From Aquabacterium sp. (GTDB lineage Bacteria; Pseudomonadota; Gammaproteobacteria; Burkholderiales; Burkholderiaceae_C), in NCBI RefSeq assembly GCF_016195855.1, contig NZ_JACPYU010000016.1:372001-436000 (forward strand): 64,000 nucleotides of DNA, read 5' to 3'. How positions within the stretch are numbered: the first letter of the stretch is position 1; the number at the start of each line of letters is the position of its first letter. The position numbers and the translations under genes were made by a program. Positions 58,421-64,000 of the stretch are shown piece by piece. A model generated the notes under the pieces. It was given only the letters and a program-made list of their open reading frames with translations. It was not told where the DNA came from and did no database searches.

Positions 58421-61288
58421 TTACTTTGTGAGAACGAAGCCCTTGAGCTTGGCGAAGGCCTGGTCCAGCAATGCTTTTTGCTGTTCCTGGTGCAGGTGGG
58501 CATAACCCACTGCGGGCGAAGCCGATGCAGGGCGACCTGCATATCCCAGCTTCTGACCGTCAGCCATGTTCTCGTGGATGTAGTGCTGAACGAAGAACCA
58601 GGCACCCTGGTTCTGCGGCTCGTCCTGGCACCACACCAGATCCGTGAGGCCCGGATACTTCTTGACCTCGGCGGCGAAGGCTTTGTGCGGGAAGGGATAC
58701 AGCTGCTCGACACGGATGATGGCCGTGTCCGTGGCCTTCTTCTCTGCGCGCTTCTTGACCAGGTCGTAATAGACCTTGCCCGAGCAGCAGATCAGACGCT
58801 TGACCTTGCTGTTGTCGATGGTCTCATCCACCTCACCGATCACGGTGCGGAACTCGCCGCGTGTGAACTCGGTCAGGGGCGAGGTGGCGTCCTTGTTACG
58901 CAGCAGCGACTTCGGGGTCATGATGACCAGCGGCTTGCGGAACATGCGCACCATCTGGCGACGCAGCACATGGAAGATCTGGCTGGCCGAGGTCGGCTGC
59001 ACGATCTGCATGTTGTTGTCGGCGGCCAGCTGCATGAAACGCTCCAGGCGGGCCGAGCTGTGCTCGGGGCCCTGACCCTCGTAGCCGTGCGGCAGCATCA
59101 GCGTCAGGCCATTGGCGCGGCCCCACTTCACTTCGCCGGAGGCGATGAACTGGTCGATCACCACCTGGGCGCCGTTGGCGAAGTCACCGAACTGGGCTTC
59201 CCAGATGACCAGGCTGTTGGGGTCGGAGCCGGCATAACCGTACTCGAAGCCCAGCACCGCCTCTTCCGACAGGATGGAGTCGATGACGACGAACGGCGCC
59301 TGATTGTCGGCCACGTGCTGCAGGGGCACGTAGGTACCGATGTCCCACTTTTCGCGGTTCTGATCGTGCAGCACCGAGTGGCGGTGGGTGAAGGTGCCGC
59401 GGCCGCAGTCTTCACCAGAAAGGCGCACCGGGTAGCCAGAGGCCACCAGCGAGGCAAAAGCCATGTGCTCGCCCATGCCCCAGTCTACGTTGACATCACC
59501 GCGGCCCATGGCGGCGCGGTCATCAAGGACCTTCTGCACCAGCGGGTGAGGCTTGAAGTCCTTGGGGACGTTCGTGATGCGTTCGGCCAGACGGCGGAAC
59601 TCGGCCAGCGGCAAGGCTGTATCGGCGCTGTCGGTCCACTTCTTGCCCAGGTAGGGCGTCCAGTCAACGGCGTACTTGCTCTTGAAATTGGTCAGCACCG
59701 GGTCAACCGTGTGCTTGCCCGCTTCCATGGCGCCACGGTATTCCTTGACCATGTCGTCGGGGCCGGTGGCAGGCAAGGTGCCGCCTCCCACCAGCTTGTC
59801 GCCGTACACCTTGCGGGTGCCAGGATGCTGGCCGATCTTCTTGTACATCAGCGGCTGGGTCATGGCAGGCGTGTCCTGCTCGTTGTGACCCAGCTTGCGG
59901 AAGCAGACGATGTCCACGACCACGTCCTTGCAGAACTCCTGACGGTAGTCCAGTGCCAGTTGCGTGGCCAGTACGACGGCTTCGGGATCGTCGCCATTCA
60001 CGTGCAGCACGGGGGCTTCGATCATCTTGACCACGTCCGAGCAGTACAGCGTCGAGCGGCTGTCGCGCGGATCGGAGGTGGTGAAGCCGATCTGGTTGTT
60101 GATCACGATGTGCACCGTGCCGCCCGTGTAGTAACCGCGGGTCTGGGCCAGTGCCAGCGTTTCCATCACGACGCCCTGGCCGGCAAAGGCCGCGTCACCG
60201 TGCACCTGCACCGGCAGCACTTGCGAGCCCTTGACATCGCCGCGGCGGTCCATACGAGCCTTGACCGAACCTTCGATCACCGGGTTGACGATTTCAAGGT
60301 GGGATGGGTTGAAGGACAAGGACAGGTGGACGGGGCCGCCAGGCGTGGTCACGTCGCTGGAGAAGCCCTGGTGGTACTTCACGTCGCCGGATGGCAGGTT
60401 CTCGGGGGCGGTGTGTTCGAACTCGGAGAACAGCTCGGCAGGTTGTTTGCCCAGGGTGTTGACCAGCACGTTCAGGCGGCCACGGTGGGCCATGCCGATG
60501 ACGATTTCCTGCACGCCCTTTTCACCGGCGCGCTGGATCAGCTCGTCCATGGAGGCGATGAAGCTTTCGCCGCCTTCCAGCGAGAAACGCTTCTGGCCGA
60601 CGTACTTGGTGTGGAGGAAGCGCTCCAGGCCTTCAGCAGCCGTCAGGCGCTCCAGGATGTGCTTCTTCTTTTCGGCGGTGAAGGTGGGCTTGGAGCGGAT
60701 GGACTCCAGCTTTTCCTGCCACCAGCGCTTTTCACCGGGGTCGGTGATGTGCATGTACTCGGCGCCGATGCTGCCGCAGTAGGTCTCACGCAGGGCCTGC
60801 ACGATCTCGCGCAAGGTCATGTGCTCGGCCTTGGTGAAATACGTGTTGGTGGCGCTGAACGTGATGTCCATGTCCGACTCGGTGAAGTCGTAGAAGGACG
60901 GTTCAAGTTCGGGGATCTTGAGGCGTTCCTGGCGCTTGAGGGGATCGAGATCCGCCCAGCGGGAACCGAGGAAACGATAAGCAGCAATCAATGACTGAAC
61001 GTGAACCTGCTTGCGTGCCACAGCCAGATCAGCCGAGCTGGTCTTGACCATGAAGGCATTGGCCTTGGCACGCTGGGCAAACGATTCAACCACGGGCGCA
61101 TGGGCCACATCACGGTGATCGGTGCCATCTGCGGCTGGGACGTTCTGGAGGGCGTCGAAGTAGGAGCGCCAGTTGTCTGGCACGGATCCGGGGTTGTTGA
61201 GGTAGGCCTCATACAACTCTTCGACATACGGGGCATTGCCCCCGAACAGGTACGAGTTCGACCTGAACTGCTGCATCATTTCGCTCAC
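58421..61288 (-). CDS. sucA: 2-oxoglutarate dehydrogenase E1 component
   Basis: The thiamine-dependent decarboxylase of the TCA cycle, 955 residues. The N-terminus YLFGGNAPYVEELYEAYLNN, the segments VIGMAHRGRLNVLVNTLGKQ, HGDAAFAGQGVVMETLALAQ and VVDIVCFRKLGHNEQDTPAM, and the C-terminal DLVWCQDEPQNQGAW are those of the family. The start is either the GTG at 61288 or the ATG at 61279, each with a plausible ribosome site (GGAG, GAGG). It heads the sucA-odhB-PspC-lpd operon. Confidence 0.96.
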   Translation of the reverse strand: MSEMMQQFRSNSYLFGGNAPYVEELYEAYLNNPGSVPDNWRSYFDALQNVPAADGTDHRDVAHAPVVESFAQRAKANAFMVKTSSADLAVARKQVHVQSLIAAYRFLGSRWADLDPLKRQERLKIPELEPSFYDFTESDMDITFSATNTYFTKAEHMTLREIVQALRETYCGSIGAEYMHITDPGEKRWWQEKLESIRSKPTFTAEKKKHILERLTAAEGLERFLHTKYVGQKRFSLEGGESFIASMDELIQRAGEKGVQEIVIGMAHRGRLNVLVNTLGKQPAELFSEFEHTAPENLPSGDVKYHQGFSSDVTTPGGPVHLSLSFNPSHLEIVNPVIEGSVKARMDRRGDVKGSQVLPVQVHGDAAFAGQGVVMETLALAQTRGYYTGGTVHIVINNQIGFTTSDPRDSRSTLYCSDVVKMIEAPVLHVNGDDPEAVVLATQLALDYRQEFCKDVVVDIVCFRKLGHNEQDTPAMTQPLMYKKIGQHPGTRKVYGDKLVGGGTLPATGPDDMVKEYRGAMEAGKHTVDPVLTNFKSKYAVDWTPYLGKKWTDSADTALPLAEFRRLAERITNVPKDFKPHPLVQKVLDDRAAMGRGDVNVDWGMGEHMAFASLVASGYPVRLSGEDCGRGTFTHRHSVLHDQNREKWDIGTYVPLQHVADNQAPFVVIDSILSEEAVLGFEYGYAGSDPNSLVIWEAQFGDFANGAQVVIDQFIASGEVKWGRANGLTLMLPHGYEGQGPEHSSARLERFMQLAADNNMQIVQPTSASQIFHVLRRQMVRMFRKPLVIMTPKSLLRNKDATSPLTEFTRGEFRTVIGEVDETIDNSKVKRLICCSGKVYYDLVKKRAEKKATDTAIIRVEQLYPFPHKAFAAEVKKYPGLTDLVWCQDEPQNQGAWFFVQHYIHENMADGQKLGYAGRPASASPAVGYAHLHQEQQKALLDQAFAKLKGFVLTK

Positions 61289-61606
61289 CTCGCTCCAGGG
61301 TCTGCCTGGACATTGGCTGGTTGAGAAACCTTCCGCGACACGGCTTGACCGGTTGGCGGATTGCGACCCGCCTTGCTGACTGCTTGGAAAACAAAATCCA
61401 GCAAGGGCGACGGGAAGGGCTATAAAAAACCGAGATCAAATGTACCACCGAAGTCGCACGCCACCACGGTGTATCGCGGAAAACACAAAAAGGACCTCGG
61501 GTATTGGATGCGGCGCAGCAAAGCCGTGATCCAACAAAAAACCGGGCACATGGCCCGGCTTTTGGTGTTGCCTGTTCAGGCAAAGGCTGGGTGATCAGCC
61601 GAAGTA
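61289..61606. promoter_or_regulatory. Intergenic region upstream of sucA (downstream of sodB)
   Basis: About 318 nt between the sodB stop and the sucA start, both on the minus strand. It contains the sodB terminator (61536-61558) and then the presumed sucA promoter. The stretch 61419-61445 is relatively A/T-rich, but I could not settle on a -35/-10 pair. No gene is supported. Confidence 0.4.
61536..61558 (-). terminator. Rho-independent terminator of sodB
   Basis: On the minus strand CCGGGC / GCCCGG with a 5-nt loop is followed by TTTTTT (complement of 61536-61541). It lies about 50 nt after the sodB stop. The other strand has a TTTT after the stem and may terminate weakly. Confidence 0.88.
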
Positions 61607-62188
61607 TCAGCCAAAGTTCTTGGCAGCGAAGTCCCAGTTCACCAGGCTGTTCAGGAAGGTCTCCACGAACTTGGGGCGGGCGTTGCGGTAGTCGATGTAG
61701 TAGGCGTGCTCCCACACGTCGATGGTCAGCAGCGCGGTGTCGCCTGTGGTCAGCGGGGTGCCGGCGGGGCCCATGTTGACGATGTCGACCGAGCCGTCGG
61801 CCTTCTTGACGAGGAAGGTCCAGCCCGAACCGAAGTTGCCCACGGCCGACTTGGTGAAGGCTTCCTTGAAGGCGTCGTAGCTGCCGAACTTGGCGTTGAT
61901 GGCATCAGCCAGCTTGCCGGTCGGCGCGCCGCCACCCTGGGGCTTCATGCAGCTCCAGAAGAAGGTGTGGTTCCAGATCTGGGCGGCGTTGTTGTAGATG
62001 CCACCGCTGGACTTCTTCACGATGTCTTCCAGCGACAGGTTCTCGAACTCGGTGCCGGGGATCAGGTTGTTCAGGTTGGTGACGTAAGCCTGATGGTGCT
62101 TGCCGTAGTGGTATTCGAAGGTTTCCTTCGACAGGTGGGGGGCCAGTGCGTCTTGCGCGTAAGGCAGAGGAGGAAGCGTGTGTGCCAT
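61607..62188 (-). CDS. sodB: Superoxide dismutase (Fe type)
   Basis: A 193-residue cytoplasmic superoxide dismutase. Metal ligands are the His in [10 protein letters not shown], the His in [11 protein letters not shown], and Asp and His in [19 protein letters not shown], with the glutamine in the N-terminal half, is the iron-enzyme pattern. An AGGAA ribosome site precedes the ATG at 62188. It is followed by a strong terminator and lies 81 nt downstream of xseA. Confidence 0.95.
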   Translation of the reverse strand: MAHTLPPLPYAQDALAPHLSKETFEYHYGKHHQAYVTNLNNLIPGTEFENLSLEDIVKKSSGGIYNNAAQIWNHTFFWSCMKPQGGGAPTGKLADAINAKFGSYDAFKEAFTKSAVGNFGSGWTFLVKKADGSVDIVNMGPAGTPLTTGDTALLTIDVWEHAYYIDYRNARPKFVETFLNSLVNWDFAAKNFG

Positions 62189-62269
62189 GGTGCTTGTTCC
62201 TGATGGATGTGAAGAAAATCGACGCGCGATTGTAGGCACGCCAGGCCTGCGCTTGCGAGCCTGGGGGCT

Positions 62270-63625
62270 TTAGCGATCGTCTGTGTCGGGCATAGGGGGG
62301 CGATCAGGCCGAGATGCCGCATCCAGCGTGACCTCGGTGATGTTCATGCGCAACAGGCCGTCGGCCAGAACCCCTGTCACCTTGCCACCCGCATGGGCCT
62401 GGCTTGCGCGGGTCATGGGCTGCCCGGTGTCGTCGGTCAGCCAGGCAAAACCACGCTCGAGCACCTTGTGGGGGTTGAGCGCGGACAAGCGCGCCTCCCA
62501 GGACTGAAGGCTGTGCGCCTGCCGGCCTTGTTGAACAGACACAGCCCGCGTCATGCGGTCCTGCAGATGCGGCAGTTGCTGGCGTGCGCGCCGAACACGC
62601 GCCTGGCAGGCCGACAGCATGCGGTGCTCCAGCAGGCTCAAGTCTTGCCGCTGCCGGTTCAGCACCTGTGCGGGACGCGCCATGCGCACGGCGGCCTGAT
62701 CCAGCCCTTGTGCCAGGCCGTCGAGCCGCTGGTGGACGCGGTGCGCCAGGTGGCGTGACAGGGCATCGAGTTGGGCCAGCGACGCCCCCTGATCTTGCGC
62801 CACCAACTCGGCTGCCGCGGTGGGTGTGGGCGCGCGCAGGTCGGCGGCGAATTCCGCCAGCGTGAAGTCGGTTTCGTGCCCCACGCCGCAAATCACCGGA
62901 ATGGGGCAGCCTGCGATGGCGCGCACCACCCTTTCGTCGTTGAAAGACCACAGGTCCTCCAAAGAGCCGCCGCCACGGCAGACGATCACGGCGTCGATCT
63001 GCATGCCAGCGCGATGGCTCAGGGTCACGTTGGTGATGGCCTGCACGATTTGCGCAGGCGCTTCTGCGCCCTGCACCGCGCACGGTGCGATCACGACCTC
63101 TACATGCGGGCTGCGCCTGCGCATGGCGGTCAGGACATCTCGAAGTGCCGCCGCCGCTGTCGAGGTGACCACGGCCACGCGAGATGGGAAGCGAGGGATG
63201 GCGCGCTTGCGCCCCGCATCAAACAGCCCCTCGGCTTCCAACCGGGCTTTCAGGCGCAGGAACTGCTCGTACAGGGCGCCCGCTCCGGCGCGCTGCAAGC
63301 CTTCCACCACCAGTTGCAACTCGCCGCGCGCTTCGTAGACCGACAGGTTGCCGCGCGCCTCCACCAGCATGCCCTCGCCGGGCGTGAAGTCCACCTGCGA
63401 CAGGGCGCGGCGAAACATGGCGCAGCGCAGCGAGGCATTGCCGTGCTCGTCCTTGAGCGTGAAGTAGCCGTGCCCACTGGCGGCGCGGGTGAAGCCGCTG
63501 ATTTCGCCTTTGACCACGCAGGAGGAAAACCGTGCGGCCAAGGTGTCGCCCACCGCCTGCACCAGCGCCGCCACGCCCCAGACCCTGGCCTGCGCCGATG
63601 GGCGCTCCGGCATCCAGCTGCTCAT
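62270..63625 (-). CDS. xseA: Exodeoxyribonuclease VII large subunit
   Basis: The catalytic subunit of exonuclease VII, which degrades single-stranded DNA. The 451-residue protein has an N-terminal OB fold (VVKGEISGFTRAASGHGYFT) and the catalytic core (RVAVVTSTAAAALRDVLTAM, VIVCRGGGSLEDLWSFNDER, ICGVGHETDFTLAEFAADLR, APTPTAAAELV). A long coiled-coil region and the C-terminal segment DPHKVLERGFA-like NPHKVLERGFAWL follow. The ATG at 63625 gives MSSWMPERPSAQ; longer starts overlap a region without similarity. Confidence 0.95.
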   Translation of the reverse strand: MSSWMPERPSAQARVWGVAALVQAVGDTLAARFSSCVVKGEISGFTRAASGHGYFTLKDEHGNASLRCAMFRRALSQVDFTPGEGMLVEARGNLSVYEARGELQLVVEGLQRAGAGALYEQFLRLKARLEAEGLFDAGRKRAIPRFPSRVAVVTSTAAAALRDVLTAMRRRSPHVEVVIAPCAVQGAEAPAQIVQAITNVTLSHRAGMQIDAVIVCRGGGSLEDLWSFNDERVVRAIAGCPIPVICGVGHETDFTLAEFAADLRAPTPTAAAELVAQDQGASLAQLDALSRHLAHRVHQRLDGLAQGLDQAAVRMARPAQVLNRQRQDLSLLEHRMLSACQARVRRARQQLPHLQDRMTRAVSVQQGRQAHSLQSWEARLSALNPHKVLERGFAWLTDDTGQPMTRASQAHAGGKVTGVLADGLLRMNITEVTLDAASRPDRPPMPDTDDR

Positions 63626-64000
63626 CGGCTCGCCCCCCAAGGGTGCGCTGCCAACGGGTGGGCTGCAGGCCATGAACAAGTGCGCGCACAACTGTCTTGA
63701 CAAGTGCCGCCACGCAGGTGGCACGAGAGGACAAGTCCACACCCCGCAGCGGGCTGCGCCGCAAGGGCTGAGCGCCTGTCACGGCGCCTTAATATTGTCC
63801 TAAGCATATGATTTATATGACTTTTTATCTGCTTAAAAATGAGGCAATCTGTTGATTGCCGTTGATTTTCGCGGGTTTGGGCGCGATCGAGCCTATTTAC
63901 CCACAAAGTTATCCACAGCTTCGGTGGATGATTTTGCCGCACCGCAACACGCGTGCCTGAAACGGTCGTTTCAGACCCATTGGGGGTAAGTCCTGAGCCA
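63626..64000. promoter_or_regulatory. AT-rich intergenic region with DnaA-box-like sites
   Basis: The last 375 nt hold no gene I can support. TTATCCACA at 63909-63917 is a perfect DnaA box; TTACCCACA at 63897-63905, three bases upstream and on the same strand, is a one-mismatch copy. The preceding stretch 63790-63860 is rich in A+T, and an 18-bp inverted repeat CTGAAACG-GT-CGTTTCAG lies at 63957-63974. It is presumably the promoter region of xseA and of whatever lies to the right. Confidence 0.5.

Noticed and set aside
57128-60994. Very long open frame (over 1,200 codons) on the plus strand opposite sucA and odhB
   Set aside because: It is antisense to two unmistakable enzymes in a GC-rich genome, where third-position bias leaves the opposite strand open. 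The composition is His/Arg/Gly-rich with no domain.
63790-63974. Chromosomal origin of replication at the right edge
   Set aside because: Only one perfect and one imperfect DnaA box are visible and neither dnaA, dnaN, gyrB nor the parAB genes are in the window; recorded as a regulatory finding instead.
1-64000. tRNA, rRNA, CRISPR array, insertion sequence or prophage
   Set aside because: No tRNA-like cloverleaf, rRNA core sequence, regularly spaced repeats, transposase with inverted ends, integrase or phage structural gene was recognised by reading the intergenic gaps, although a covariance search was not possible.

Overview
This is 64 kb of a high-GC, gene-dense bacterial chromosome, almost certainly a betaproteobacterium of the order Burkholderiales (Comamonadaceae, Sphaerotilaceae or a neighbour). 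The evidence is the content and style of the genes: a homodimeric pyruvate dehydrogenase E1 divergent from a PAS histidine kinase/FixJ pair, an E3 subunit carrying its own lipoyl domain, an odhA-odhB-lpd-zapE group, a long-form leuA, and an imuA-imuB-dnaE2 cassette under a LexA box. I see no rRNA, tRNA, CRISPR array, insertion sequence, integrase or phage gene. Most of the window is core chromosome.

Layout. 1-3107 (minus): an ABC uptake operon (permease, ATPase, SsuA/TauA-like binding protein, then the start of an unrelated LivJ-like binding protein that runs off the left edge). 3487-6116 (plus): two tandem paralogous membrane diguanylate cyclases. 6127-7710 (minus): ribA and a CDF metal exporter. 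7843-10125 (plus): a leader peptide and attenuator, leuA, and a small zinc-ribbon/HTH protein overlapping leuA. 10162-15720: the SOS mutasome operon imuA-imuB-dnaE2. 15785-17371: a secreted beta-helix protein. 17372-23419 (minus): lpdA, aceF, aceE. 23612-26835: sensor kinase and response regulator, followed by a terminator. 26978-31891: folD, prlC (apparently frameshifted near its 3' end), a secreted DUF4124-glutaredoxin protein and a BaiN/YhiN flavoprotein.

31918-43934 is mixed housekeeping: rpiA, a DUF1624 membrane acyltransferase, rlhA, a small eRF1-like protein, an LpxH-like metallophosphoesterase, DUF2322, then a compact three-gene operon (AMP-phosphorylase-like, PRPP-synthetase-like, SAM methyltransferase), a small unknown protein, DUF898, an orphan periplasmic binding protein and a DUF985 cupin. 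44029-55085: purL (minus), map and glnD (plus), a YdcH-like protein (minus), a PP2C phosphatase and an acyltransferase-3 protein (plus), zapE (minus). 55156-61288 (minus): the 2-oxoglutarate dehydrogenase operon sucA-odhB-lpd, with a PspC/SHOCT gene inserted before lpd. 61607-63625 (minus): sodB and xseA. The right edge holds an AT-rich intergenic region with DnaA-box-like sites.

The parts that most deserve follow-up are the leuA leader, where leader peptide, pause hairpin, antiterminator and terminator can all be drawn from the sequence; the AMP-phosphorylase/PRPP-synthetase operon, which suggests an uncharacterised bacterial nucleotide-ribose salvage route; and the PspC/SHOCT protein embedded in the 2-oxoglutarate dehydrogenase operon. 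No wholly novel defence or mobile system is visible.
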